DNA of 16,661 bases, taken from Prevotella sp. (GTDB lineage: Bacteria > Bacteroidota > Bacteroidia > Bacteroidales > Bacteroidaceae). The stretch lies in NCBI GenBank assembly GCA_021204735.1, contig JAJPYV010000112.1, positions 1 through 16,661 on the forward strand, in the 5' to 3' direction. The translations under genes were made by a program, and so were the position numbers. Each line of letters starts with the position of its first letter. Positions within the stretch are counted from its first letter, which is position 1. Positions 1 through 7,039 of this stretch are shown piece after piece. Under the pieces are notes generated by a model that made no database searches, was not told the DNA's origin, and was given only the letters and a program-made list of their open reading frames with translations.

Positions 1-75
1 GTATAACATAGCAATGAGCATAACAAGTAGTTTATCAGTTAATAATTATTAAACCATCATTAATACATATTTTTC

Positions 76-89
76 TTGATTTATATCAA
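76..89. promoter_or_regulatory. Perfect FNR/CRP-type palindrome
   Basis: The sequence TTGAT-TTAT-ATCAA is an exact match to the classical FNR half-site pair TTGAT-N4-ATCAA, and flanking C/G bases at 75 and 90 extend the dyad to 6+6. Anaerobic Bacteroidales carry CRP/FNR-family regulators, so an operator is plausible. It lies about 115 bases upstream of the -33 element of the ATPase promoter, far for a simple activator site, and may instead serve a gene left of the window. It could also be a chance AT-rich dyad or a small RNA hairpin. Confidence 0.35.
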
Positions 90-204
90 GACGCCCTAAC
101 CATAATATCGTCTAAGCACTATTTTGACGAATATGTAAGGAAAAATTAAAGAGAAAGATACCTATACGATTTGGTGATGTTGTAGAGATATTTTATATAC
201 TTTC

Positions 205-235
205 TTGCCGTATTTAATTTTTCTGTGTATTTTTG
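205..235 (+). promoter_or_regulatory. Promoter of the ATPase gene
   Basis: A -33 TTG at 205-207, a 20-base spacer and TATTTTTG at 228-235 fit the Bacteroidetes consensus TTG-N19-21-TAnnTTTG. Transcription would start near 242, giving a leader of about 14 bases before the ATG at 256. The -33 TTG is the same triplet that opens the longest reading frame, so that frame's first 17 codons are not expected to be translated. Confidence 0.7.
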
Positions 236-255
236 CAAAAATATTAAATAGGAAT

Positions 256-1512
256 ATGTTTGAGGTTAGCAGGGCAGACTATATAGAGAGGTTGAATTCA
301 AGGCGTCACAACGGGATGGTGAAGATAATCACTGGTGTAAGACGTTGTGGGAAGTCGTATCTATTGTTCAACCTATTCAGGCGTTTTCTGTTAGAAAATG
401 AGGTAGCCCAAAACCATATCATAGCATTGCAGTTGGATGATTTCAAGAATGAGGAGTATCATGACCGCAGAAAGCTGTATCAATATGTTACCGAGAGGAT
501 AAAAGACGAGGGGGAATATTACATATTGCTTGACGAGATACAGATGGTGGAAGGTTTTGAGGGTGTGCTCAACGGTTTTCTGCATATCAGCAATGCCGAT
601 GTCTATGTTACAGGCAGCAATTCAAAGTTTCTCTCATCAGACATAATAACCGAGTTCAGGGGGAGGGGCGATGAAATACGAGTATATCCGTTCAGTTTTG
701 CTGAGTTTTATTCAGTAGAGGGCGGAGACAAGTGGGAAGCATGGAGGAAATACTGCCGTTATGGAGGCATGCCGCAAAGTCTGAACTATGATACAGTACG
801 GGACAAGGAGGACTATCTGAAAGGGCTGTTCGGTCGGGTTTATAAGACAGACATAATCAACCGTTACAGTTTGCGGGGGCATGATGAGATAGATGTGTTG
901 ACCAACGTGCTATCGTCCTCAATCGGGGCATTGACAAATCCGAAAAGGATAAGCGACACGTTCAAGTCGGAAAGAAACCTGACAGTATCACAGTCAACTG
1001 TCAGTAAATATCTTGATTATCTTGAGGACTCGTTTTTGGTGAGTAAGGCAATGCGATATGACGTGAAGGGCAGGAAATACATCGGTACACCGATGAAATA
1101 TTATTTTGTTGATGTAGGATTGCGTAATGCCCTGTTGAATTTCAGGCAGTTGGAGGAAAACCACATTATGGAGAACATTATCTATAACGAGTTGTTGAGG
1201 AGAGGTTTCTCCGTTGATGTCGGAGTGGTGAATGTATCACGCAGAGACGGAAACGGGAGAGCAGTGAGAAAGCAATTAGAAGTGGATTTTGTTGCCAATA
1301 TGGGGAGCAGCAGGTATTATATACAGTCGGCATACGGACTTGCGACACCGGAAAAGGTGGCTCAGGAGAAAGGGTCGCTTGTCAATATCAGGGACTCTTT
1401 CAAGAAGATTATCATTGAGCACGATTATGTGATACCGTGGCATGATGATGACGGGGTGCTTAGGATAGGGATCTTGGATTTTCTGATGGACGAAAAAGCG
1501 ATAGACGAGTAA
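256..1512 (+). CDS. AAA ATPase with DUF4143 C-terminal domain
   Basis: Predicted 418-residue P-loop ATPase of the AAA_14 + DUF4143 architecture, common and often multi-copy in Bacteroidetes; its cellular role is not established. Visible motifs: Walker A GVRRCGKS at residues 27-34, Walker B ILLDEIQ with D93-E94, and a sensor-like VTGSNSKFL segment at 118-126 followed by EFRGR. The middle region (about 185-320) looks like a winged-helix-type linker (STVSKYLDYLEDSFLV). The C-terminus resembles a degenerate PD-(D/E)XK fold: EVDFV at 342-346, then IQSAY at 356-360 where an active nuclease would have (E/Q)xK. I chose the ATG at 256 because the family N-terminus begins here and the upstream TTG at 205 is a promoter element. 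It stands alone with its own promoter. Base composition does not differ visibly from its neighbours. Confidence 0.85.
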   Translation: MFEVSRADYIERLNSRRHNGMVKIITGVRRCGKSYLLFNLFRRFLLENEVAQNHIIALQLDDFKNEEYHDRRKLYQYVTERIKDEGEYYILLDEIQMVEGFEGVLNGFLHISNADVYVTGSNSKFLSSDIITEFRGRGDEIRVYPFSFAEFYSVEGGDKWEAWRKYCRYGGMPQSLNYDTVRDKEDYLKGLFGRVYKTDIINRYSLRGHDEIDVLTNVLSSSIGALTNPKRISDTFKSERNLTVSQSTVSKYLDYLEDSFLVSKAMRYDVKGRKYIGTPMKYYFVDVGLRNALLNFRQLEENHIMENIIYNELLRRGFSVDVGVVNVSRRDGNGRAVRKQLEVDFVANMGSSRYYIQSAYGLATPEKVAQEKGSLVNIRDSFKKIIIEHDYVIPWHDDDGVLRIGILDFLMDEKAIDE

Positions 1513-1530
1513 TGCTCCCGTTGGTCGCAA

Positions 1531-1603
1531 GTGAAGAGTAAGAATGAAGAGTGAAGAGCTCGATGCTGTGATGCCGAGCGTATTCAAATTAAGAATTAAG
1601 AAG
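1531..1603 (+). repeat. Two short heptad arrays downstream of the ATPase
   Basis: At 1531-1557 the units GTGAAGA, GTAAGA, ATGAAGA and GTGAAGA follow one another, with one unit short by a base. At 1586-1603 the units AAATTAA and GAATTAA are followed by GAAG. Both are A-rich 7-base periodic tracts of the kind found at several other intergenic sites in this window. The rest of 1513-1707 is AT-rich; I found no convincing promoter or terminator in it. Confidence 0.6.
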
Positions 1604-1707
1604 CTGATTATTCAAATTTCATAAAATCAAATAAAAATTTTCGTGAGAGATAAAAAAGGACTAATTTAGAGGAAAATTTCATAAATCAATCACAAAAAAT
1701 TACAACT

Positions 1708-2145
1708 ATGAGAAAAATTAATTTTATCATTTGCCTGTTGGCAATGTCAGTGTTATTCGCTTTCACGTCGTGTGGAAACAGTGGTTTATCCAAAAAGGAT
1801 AAAGAGGAGATTTTGGAGAGTTTTGCGGATATGCGGGCATCATTGCCATTACAGCTTTTAGGCAACAGTATGGTAATGACCGGTCTTGATGTCGAGGACG
1901 ATCAAATGGTATGTACGATAGAGCTTGCCCCACAAATATATGAGAGTTTATCACGTAGAGTGGAGCAGTTAAACTCTGATGACAATATAGCGAGTACACT
2001 TCCGTTAATGGGAGAAGATAGAATTAATTTATTAATAAAAAAGAAAACTGGGCTGTTATACAGATACGTAAATATGGATGATGACAGTGAATACATTAAT
2101 CTTGATATCAGTGCTGAGAAATTAAAGCGGATCTGGAACAGATAA
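1708..2145 (+). CDS. Small lipoprotein of unknown family
   Basis: A 145-residue protein with a lipoprotein signal peptide: positive start MRKIN, a hydrophobic stretch at residues 6-19 and a lipobox FTSC with Cys22 as the predicted lipidated residue. The mature part (22-145) is soluble, acidic near DVEDDQ and DMDDDSE-like segments, with no motif I recognise. The sequence KKDKEEILESF after the linker looks helical. Export and outer- or inner-membrane anchoring are inferred from the signal only. It ends 82 bases before the likely start of truA and could be co-transcribed with it. No clear TAnnTTTG promoter is visible upstream. The function is unknown. Confidence 0.75.
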   Translation: MRKINFIICLLAMSVLFAFTSCGNSGLSKKDKEEILESFADMRASLPLQLLGNSMVMTGLDVEDDQMVCTIELAPQIYESLSRRVEQLNSDDNIASTLPLMGEDRINLLIKKKTGLLYRYVNMDDDSEYINLDISAEKLKRIWNR

Positions 2146-2161
2146 TGCGGTGATGCTGCGC

Positions 2162-2175
2162 AAATTAAGAATTAC
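2162..2175 (+). repeat. Two-unit heptad repeat before truA
   Basis: AAATTAA then GAATTAC, the same 7-base unit seen at other intergenic sites here. It falls inside the untranslated-looking stretch between the lipoprotein stop and the truA start. This supports treating the in-frame GTG/ATG codons at 2150-2155 as not being the truA start. Confidence 0.5.
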
Positions 2176-2227
2176 AGTGCGGCAAGCCGAATGTGATCAA
2201 ATAGACAAGAAAAATTCAAATTTGCTT

Positions 2228-2965
2228 ATGAGCAGATATTTCATATACATGAAATATGATGGTACGGGGTATCATGGGTGGCAGGTGCAGCCGAATTCGA
2301 TGACGGTGCAGGAGGAGTTGCAGAAGGTGCTGTCGGTGCTGTTGCGTGAGGATGTGCAGATTGTCGGGGCAGGGCGCACCGATACTGGAGTTCATGCCCG
2401 TATGATGGTAGCACATTTCGATACTGAGCAGGATATTGACTGCGGACAGCTTGCCTATAAGTTGAACAGGATGCTGCCGAAGGATATTTCCGTGGATAAG
2501 GTAGAGGCTGTGGATAGTGAAATGCACGCGCGGTTCAGTGCTTTGTCGAGGACATACCATTACTGTGTACATCAGCATAAAGACCCGTTTTTGAGAGCAT
2601 ATTCATACGAGTTGCCATATAGAGTTGACTTTGCGAAGATGAACGAGGCGGCAGGACTGTTGTTGGGATATGACGACTTTTCCTCATTCTGCAAGAGTAA
2701 TTCAGACGCAAAGACGACCTTGTGTAAGGTAACGGAGGCAAGGTGGATTCAGGACAGTGAGAATGCCTGGCATTTTGAGATCACAGCCAACCGTTTTCTG
2801 CGGAATATGGTTAGGGCGATAGTGGGAACATTGCTTGATGTAGGCAGGGGGCGGATTGACATTGACGAATTTAGGAAGATTGTGGAGGGTGGAAACCGTT
2901 CCGATGCAGGCGAGAGCGTGCCAGGAAATGCGTTGTTTTTGGAAAATATAGAATATGATTTGTGA
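2228..2965 (+). CDS. truA: tRNA pseudouridine(38-40) synthase TruA
   Basis: Converts uridines 38-40 of the tRNA anticodon arm to pseudouridine in the cytoplasm. The 245-residue length is normal for TruA. The family N-terminus YMKYDGTGYHGWQVQPN is at residues 7-23, the catalytic motif GRTDTGVHA at 49-57 with Asp52 as the expected nucleophile, and a second conserved block around FLRNMVRAIVGTLLDVGRG in the C-terminal half. I chose the ATG at 2228 because it places MSRYFIYMKYDG at the usual family start; the frame is open back to 2150, but that extension has no family likeness and contains the heptad repeat. The EamA transporter gene starts 16 bases downstream on the same strand, so the two are probably one transcript. 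Confidence 0.95.
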   Translation: MSRYFIYMKYDGTGYHGWQVQPNSMTVQEELQKVLSVLLREDVQIVGAGRTDTGVHARMMVAHFDTEQDIDCGQLAYKLNRMLPKDISVDKVEAVDSEMHARFSALSRTYHYCVHQHKDPFLRAYSYELPYRVDFAKMNEAAGLLLGYDDFSSFCKSNSDAKTTLCKVTEARWIQDSENAWHFEITANRFLRNMVRAIVGTLLDVGRGRIDIDEFRKIVEGGNRSDAGESVPGNALFLENIEYDL

Positions 2966-2981
2966 TAAAAGAAGATAAGTT

Positions 2982-3899
2982 ATGTGGTTGATTTTAGCTT
3001 TTCTTTCAGCAGCGTTGTTAGGATTTTATGATTCTTTCAAGAAAAAATCATTGAGTGACAATGCCGTTGTGCCGGTGTTGTTTCTTAACACATTGTTTTC
3101 GTCACTGATATTTCTGCCGTTTATTTTGCTATCGGCAAACAGCAACGTGCTTGATGGAACGATATTTCATGTGGAGAGCGGAGGTTGGGAAGTACATAAG
3201 TACATTATATTGAAAAGCTGTATTGTGTTGTCCTCATGGATATTCGGATATTTGGGAATCAAGCATTTGCCGTTAACGATAGTAGGTCCGATAAATGCGA
3301 CACGTCCCGTGATGGTGTTGTTGGGAGCACTTATAGTGTTCGGAGAGCGGTTGAACGGCTATCAGTGGATTGGAGTAGCCCTCGCCGTGGCATCGTTTTT
3401 CATGTTGAGTAGGAGCGGAAAGAAAGAAGGGATAGATTTCAAGCATGACAAGTGGATATATTTTGTGGTACTTGCCGCACTGTTCGGAGCAATCAGTGCG
3501 CTGTATGACAAATACCTTATGGCACCGGTGAGTAGCGGTGGGGTAGGGTTGAACAACATGCTCGTGCAGAGTTGGTACAATATCTATCAATGCATAATGA
3601 TGGGAGTGGTGCTCGTGGTGCTATGGATGCCAAATAGGAAAAATACGACGCCGTTCAGATGGGACTGGTGCATTGTGCTGATTAGTATTTTCCTGTGTGC
3701 CGCCGACTTTGTATATTTCTATGCGCTCGGTGTGCCTGGTGCGATGATAAGCGTGGTGTCAATGGTGAGACGTGGAAGCGTTATCGTGTCGTTCCTGTTC
3801 GGAGCTGTGCTTCTGCACGAGAAAAACCTTAAGAGCAAAGTTGTGGATTTGGCTCTGGTGCTGTTAGGAATGATATTTTTGTACATTGGATCAAGATAA
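2982..3899 (+). CDS. DMT superfamily EamA-type transporter
   Basis: A 305-residue, very hydrophobic protein with about ten predicted membrane helices. It is organised as two EamA repeats of roughly 140 residues (about 1-141 and 158-304), the architecture of drug/metabolite transporters. Typical signatures are the first-helix lysine-rich exit FYDSFKKKSL, the GPINATRPVMVLLGALIVFGERL block closing repeat one, and the parallel VVSMVRRGSVIVSFLFGAVLLHEKNLKSK block closing repeat two. The protein acts in the cytoplasmic membrane. The substrate cannot be told from sequence; relatives export amino acids, nucleotides or other metabolites. It follows truA by 16 bases. Its 3' end converges on dapA. Confidence 0.85.
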   Translation: MWLILAFLSAALLGFYDSFKKKSLSDNAVVPVLFLNTLFSSLIFLPFILLSANSNVLDGTIFHVESGGWEVHKYIILKSCIVLSSWIFGYLGIKHLPLTIVGPINATRPVMVLLGALIVFGERLNGYQWIGVALAVASFFMLSRSGKKEGIDFKHDKWIYFVVLAALFGAISALYDKYLMAPVSSGGVGLNNMLVQSWYNIYQCIMMGVVLVVLWMPNRKNTTPFRWDWCIVLISIFLCAADFVYFYALGVPGAMISVVSMVRRGSVIVSFLFGAVLLHEKNLKSKVVDLALVLLGMIFLYIGSR

Positions 3900-3900
3900 A

Positions 3901-3947
3901 GCCCCTCTAACTCCCCCAATAGGGGAGAACGCCTAACGGAGTATGGG
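3901..3947 (+). repeat. GC-rich hairpin, likely dispersed intergenic repeat
   Basis: A perfect 6-base-pair hairpin, CTCCCC (3911-3916) / GGGGAG (3922-3927) with loop CAATA, sits directly after the EamA stop. There is no U-tract, so it is a poor intrinsic terminator on either strand. From memory, C-rich tracts of the form CCCCTCTAACTCCCCC recur between genes in Prevotella and relatives. Read on the minus strand this one encodes a spurious SPLLGELEGLY peptide of the type often mis-annotated. A genome-wide count would settle it. Confidence 0.45.
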
Positions 3948-3950
3948 GAA

Positions 3951-3992
3951 ATTGAAAATTGAAAAATGAAGAATGAAGAATGAAAAAATGAG
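3951..3992 (+). repeat. Six perfect-period heptad repeats
   Basis: Six uninterrupted 7-base units: ATTGAAA, ATTGAAA, AATGAAG, AATGAAG, AATGAAA and AAATGAG. This is the longest array in the window. It ends one base before the dapA stop codon on the opposite strand and, with the adjacent C-rich hairpin, fills the space between two convergent genes. Confidence 0.8.
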
Positions 3993-3993
3993 T

Positions 3994-4878
3994 TTACAGG
4001 CGGAATTTGAGGCATTCGCTGATGCGCTGCATTGTGGTGAGGCGGGTTGGGACAAGAGGGAGACGGAGGACGTTCTCAATCATTCCCATTTCGTTGAGCA
4101 TAGCTTTTACGCCAGCAGGGTTGCCATCAACGAAGAGCAGGTTGAATAAGTCGGTGAAGCGATGATGAATTTTGCGTGCGCTCTCAATTTCACCGTTCAT
4201 TTCAAGGCGGATCATGCGTGAGAACTCCTTTGGCAGGGCGTTACCGATAACAGAGATAACGCCGACGGCACCGCAAGCAATCATCGGAAAAGTGAGGGCA
4301 TCGTCGCCACTGATCACGTCAAAATACTGAGGCTTATTCTTGATTATCTCATCTATCTGTTCCAAGCTACCGCTTGCCTCTTTTATGGCAACGATATTCT
4401 TGCAATCACGCGCTAATCTTACGGTAGTTTCCGCTTTCAGGTTAACACCCGTGCGCCCTGGTACGTTGTAAAGAACGACAGGAAGATTTGTGGCGGCAGC
4501 GATAGTCTTGAAATGCTGGTAAAGACCCTCCTGTGAAGGTTTGTTGTAGTAAGGACAAACGCTCAAAATACCATCGATGCCAGAGAAATCGCCAGTTTGG
4601 AGTTCTTTGACTACATCTGCCGTGTTGAAACCACCGCAGCCCATAAGGATAGGAAATTTCTTGCCCACCTTGCTGACCACCAATTCTTTGATTTGCAGTT
4701 TTTCCTCTTTAGTGAGTGTTGGAGTCTCCCCCGTTGTAGCGAGAATGCAGAAAAAGTCGGCACCATTTTTCATCTGATAATCCAGCAACTTTTCCAAAGC
4801 GGGAAAGTCAACATTACCGTCAGAAGTGAAAGGAGTAACAAGGGCAATACCCAAACCCTTAAAGATATTTTGAATCAT
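3994..4878 (-). CDS. dapA: 4-hydroxy-tetrahydrodipicolinate synthase
   Basis: Condenses pyruvate with aspartate semialdehyde, the first committed step of the lysine/diaminopimelate pathway, which also supplies peptidoglycan cross-links. The 294-residue length is typical. The TIM-barrel signatures are complete: TTGETPTL from residue 48 (T48-T49), PYYNKPSQEGLYQHF at 109-123, YNVPGRTG with Tyr137 and Arg142, and the Schiff-base lysine Lys166 in VAIKEASG. ISGDDA follows. The ATG at 4878 gives the usual family start and lies about 23 bases downstream of a predicted transcription start. The gene appears to be transcribed alone, since tandem hairpin terminators separate it from the rubrerythrin gene upstream. 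Lysine feedback sensitivity cannot be judged from what I can see. Confidence 0.96.
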   Translation of the reverse strand: MIQNIFKGLGIALVTPFTSDGNVDFPALEKLLDYQMKNGADFFCILATTGETPTLTKEEKLQIKELVVSKVGKKFPILMGCGGFNTADVVKELQTGDFSGIDGILSVCPYYNKPSQEGLYQHFKTIAAATNLPVVLYNVPGRTGVNLKAETTVRLARDCKNIVAIKEASGSLEQIDEIIKNKPQYFDVISGDDALTFPMIACGAVGVISVIGNALPKEFSRMIRLEMNGEIESARKIHHRFTDLFNLLFVDGNPAGVKAMLNEMGMIENVLRLPLVPTRLTTMQRISECLKFRL

Positions 4879-4907
4879 GAAATGCTTATAAACTTATAAA
4901 TCGGTTG

Positions 4908-4937
4908 CAAAATTAGTGTTTTTATGTCAAAAAACAA
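4908..4937 (-). promoter_or_regulatory. dapA promoter
   Basis: On the minus strand, TTG (plus 4935-4937), a 19-base spacer and TAATTTTG (plus 4908-4915) match the Bacteroidetes consensus. The predicted transcription start near 4901 gives a leader of about 23 bases, too short for a riboswitch such as a lysine aptamer. Confidence 0.7.
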
Positions 4938-4960
4938 AATATATACTGTGTATAATTATA

Positions 4961-5027
4961 AAATAAAAAAAACGCCAGGTGAGAACATCTGGCGTTTTGT
5001 GGATAAAACAACTCGTTTTTTGAGTTG
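4961..5027 (-). terminator. Tandem intrinsic terminators of rubrerythrin
   Basis: Reading the minus strand after the rubrerythrin stop, the first hairpin is CAACTC / GAGTTG (plus 5009-5014 with 5022-5027) followed by TTTT. The second is CGCCAG / CTGGCG flanked by A-T pairs (plus 4969-4998), followed by a run of eight U. The second has the stronger U-tract. The plus-strand RNA of the same element folds slightly better (13 pairs with an AGAA loop) but only has four U after it. Confidence 0.7.
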
Positions 5028-5045
5028 CTTTAAATGTTTTTTTGA

Positions 5046-5588
5046 TTAATAGTTGAAAGCAGCGATTTGGAAGTAGCTCTGAGCGTGGTTGCAAACAGGG
5101 CAAACTTTCGGAGCATCCTTGCCGACTACGATATGACCGCAGTTTGAGCACTGCCAGATAGCATCACCGTCCTTAGAGAATACCATCTTATCCTGAACAT
5201 TCTTCAAGAGTTTGCGATAGCGCTCCTCGTGGTGCTTCTCAACAGCAGCAACGCCTTCAAATTTCTCAGCGATCTCGTCGAAGCCTTCCTCGCGAGCCTC
5301 TTTTGCCATTCTGTCGTACATGTCAGTCCACTCGAAGTTCTCACCGTTAGCGGCAGCTAAAAGGTTCTCGGCAGTACCATCAATTTTTCCACCGTTGAGG
5401 TATTTGTACCACATTTTAGCGTGCTCCTGCTCATTCTTAGCAGTTTCCTCGAAGATAGCAGCAATCTGAACATATCCATCTTTCTTAGCCTTAGAAGCGA
5501 AGTATGTGTACTTGTTACGAGCCATAGACTCACCAGCGAAAGCCTCTTGGAGATTTTTCTCTGTCTTTGTTCCTTTTAAATCTTTCAT
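5046..5588 (-). CDS. rbr: Rubrerythrin
   Basis: A non-haem iron peroxidase that reduces hydrogen peroxide in the cytoplasm of anaerobes, usually with electrons from a rubredoxin or NAD(P)H oxidoreductase. It is 180 residues, short for the family but complete. The N-terminal ferritin-like diiron domain (about 1-135) has Glu20 in [12 protein letters not shown], Glu53 and His56 in NEQEHAK, and a second E-x-x-H set in [15 protein letters not shown]. The C-terminal rubredoxin-like domain has two CxxC knuckles at 147/150 and 163/166. It is monocistronic, with its own promoter, a long leader of about 140 bases and tandem terminators. Regulation by peroxide or oxygen is likely from family knowledge; no operator is recognisable. 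Confidence 0.96.
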   Translation of the reverse strand: MKDLKGTKTEKNLQEAFAGESMARNKYTYFASKAKKDGYVQIAAIFEETAKNEQEHAKMWYKYLNGGKIDGTAENLLAAANGENFEWTDMYDRMAKEAREEGFDEIAEKFEGVAAVEKHHEERYRKLLKNVQDKMVFSKDGDAIWQCSNCGHIVVGKDAPKVCPVCNHAQSYFQIAAFNY

Positions 5589-5737
5589 AATTGTTTTTGA
5601 ATTTAATTTATAATAAAAAAAATATATTTCACATGATTAACATACAAAATCTATGCCATATTTTGATTTCTATCGGCTGTATATTCAAATTAAAGTAAAA
5701 CTAATACCAGATATTTAATCTATCAATTGCATTAGTG

Positions 5738-5767
5738 CAAAGATAAGTAATAAAATCAAATATGCAA
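5738..5767 (-). promoter_or_regulatory. Rubrerythrin promoter
   Basis: On the minus strand, TTG (plus 5765-5767), a 19-base spacer and TATCTTTG (plus 5738-5745) are an exact consensus pair. The predicted start near 5731 leaves an untranslated leader of about 143 bases, much longer than the other leaders estimated here. The promoter begins about 20 bases after the asparaginase stop, and no terminator for that gene is evident between them, so some read-through into rubrerythrin is possible. Confidence 0.65.
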
Positions 5768-5787
5768 ATAGTATTCAAAATTTTAAA

Positions 5788-6852
5788 TTAAATTGTGATT
5801 TCGCCACAAACCGACTTATTCATGAAGTATCTTACTACCTTATTGTCAGTATATAAAGCCTGGAAGCACATCAGTTTTGTGACAGCAGCCTCCACCGTAC
5901 TATCGTATCCGCTAATAACACCTGTAGTTTTGAGGCGGAAACCAGTGTCGTACCTATTCATTTCCACGCAACCAGCGAGGCACTGACTAATATTCACGAT
6001 AGTGACACCCCTCATACTGAGTTGCCGTAACAATTTTATTAGCCATTGACTTTTAGGAGCGTTGCCGCTGCCGAAAGTACGCATCACTATAGACCTTAAA
6101 TCAATGGCATCTAAAAGTCGGCATATAACATGCTCCTGCAAGCCAGGAAAGAGCGAGAATACGATTGTATTAGGATCCATGCTGGTATGAGGAATTATCG
6201 GTTTGTTGAAATCAGGCGTGAGGATGCGTTCCTCGTGATATTTTATGTTCACCCCAGCATCAGCGAGATTCGGGAAGTTGAACGATTCAAAAGCGTTGAA
6301 ACCATCAGCGTTAGTTTTGATTGCCCGGTTTCCCCTAAGCAATTTTCCACTGAAATATATGCATACCTCAGGCACCATTGCCGTACCATCGTCGCGTGAA
6401 GCTGAGGCAATCTCTATGCTTGTTATAAGATTTTCCTTACCGTCGGTGCGCAATTGGTTGATAGGCAACTGGCTCCCTGTAAGTATAACAGGTTTAGTAA
6501 GATTTTCGAGCATGAAAGACAAAGCAGAAGCCGTGTACGCCATAGTGTCAGTGCCATGAAGAATCACGAAGCCATCATAAAGATCATAGCGTTCCGCAAT
6601 TATTCTAACTAATTGCGACCACATCCGAGGAGACATGTCGCTGGAGTCAATAGGTTGAGTGAACTGATAAATGTCGATGCCCGTGCGTAAAATGGATAGT
6701 TCAGGCATACAACTAATCAGTTGGTTGAAGTCGAGAGGCTCGAGCACACCAGTATTTGGGTTTTTACCCATACCGATAGTACCGCCGGTATAGACCAGCA
6801 GGACACGGTTGGTTCTCGTTCTCGAGACGATTGGTGTTGAGTTAATCAGCAT
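5788..6852 (-). CDS. ansA: Type I (cytoplasmic) L-asparaginase
   Basis: Hydrolyses L-asparagine to aspartate and ammonia. A 354-residue protein with the two threonine active-site motifs of the family: VYTGGTIGM (residues 20-28, Thr25 the expected nucleophile) and LHGTDTMAYT (98-107, Thr101-Asp102). TGSQLP and GSGNAPK are further conserved blocks. There is no signal peptide, which points to the cytoplasmic low-affinity type. The frame is open upstream to 6954, but the first 34 codons would start before the predicted transcription start near 6928 and have no family likeness, so the ATG at 6852 is preferred. The leader of about 75 bases contains a small GC-rich hairpin (plus 6903-6916). It diverges from uxaC. 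The following rubrerythrin gene has its own promoter. Confidence 0.92.
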   Translation of the reverse strand: MLINSTPIVSRTRTNRVLLVYTGGTIGMGKNPNTGVLEPLDFNQLISCMPELSILRTGIDIYQFTQPIDSSDMSPRMWSQLVRIIAERYDLYDGFVILHGTDTMAYTASALSFMLENLTKPVILTGSQLPINQLRTDGKENLITSIEIASASRDDGTAMVPEVCIYFSGKLLRGNRAIKTNADGFNAFESFNFPNLADAGVNIKYHEERILTPDFNKPIIPHTSMDPNTIVFSLFPGLQEHVICRLLDAIDLRSIVMRTFGSGNAPKSQWLIKLLRQLSMRGVTIVNISQCLAGCVEMNRYDTGFRLKTTGVISGYDSTVEAAVTKLMCFQALYTDNKVVRYFMNKSVCGEITI

Positions 6853-6934
6853 CGTTTGCAATTTTAGATAATTCAAATCCCTGAAAACAAACTTATTAAG
6901 CAGGCGATTTTCCGCCGCGCCACATAATTTTATG

Positions 6935-6964
6935 CAAATATACTTTAAAAACATGTGAAATCAA
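6935..6964 (-). promoter_or_regulatory. Asparaginase promoter
   Basis: On the minus strand, TTG (plus 6962-6964), a 19-base spacer and TATATTTG (plus 6935-6942) match the consensus exactly. The -33 element lies only 11 bases from the -7 box of the opposite uxaC promoter, so the two RNA polymerase footprints overlap. Confidence 0.7.
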
Positions 6965-6983
6965 AAAAAATGATGTATATTTG
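6955..6983 (+). promoter_or_regulatory. uxaC promoter
   Basis: TATATTTG at 6976-6983 is an exact -7 box. The -33 position shows only GTG at 6955-6957 (18-base spacer), a weaker match than for its divergent partner. That would suit an activated or induced catabolic gene. The predicted start near 6990 gives a leader of about 50 bases. Confidence 0.6.
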
Positions 6984-7039
6984 CAATAAATAATAGAGGA
7001 GAATAAAAAACTTAAAATTAACGCTTAAAACAAAGAAAC

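Noticed and set aside
205..255. TTG start giving the ATPase a 17-residue hydrophobic N-terminal extension
   Set aside because: The TTG is the -33 promoter element and the predicted transcription start (about 242) is downstream of it; the family N-terminus begins at the ATG at 256.
2150..2227. Earlier truA start
   Set aside because: The extension contains a heptad repeat and no conserved residues; TruA proteins begin close to the Y-x-K-Y-D-G motif.
3951..3992. CRISPR-like array
   Set aside because: Units are 7 bases and contiguous without spacers; no cas genes are present.
3719..4015. 98-codon minus-strand frame containing SPLLGELEGLY
   Set aside because: It runs antisense to the EamA gene and through the C-rich hairpin and heptads; such peptides are typical artefacts of this repeat.
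4879..4907. Lysine riboswitch before dapA
   Set aside because: The leader predicted from the promoter is only about 23 bases, far too short for the aptamer.
6853..6954. Asparaginase start at 6954 with 34 extra residues
   Set aside because: This ATG lies upstream of the predicted transcription start near 6928, and the extension has no family likeness.
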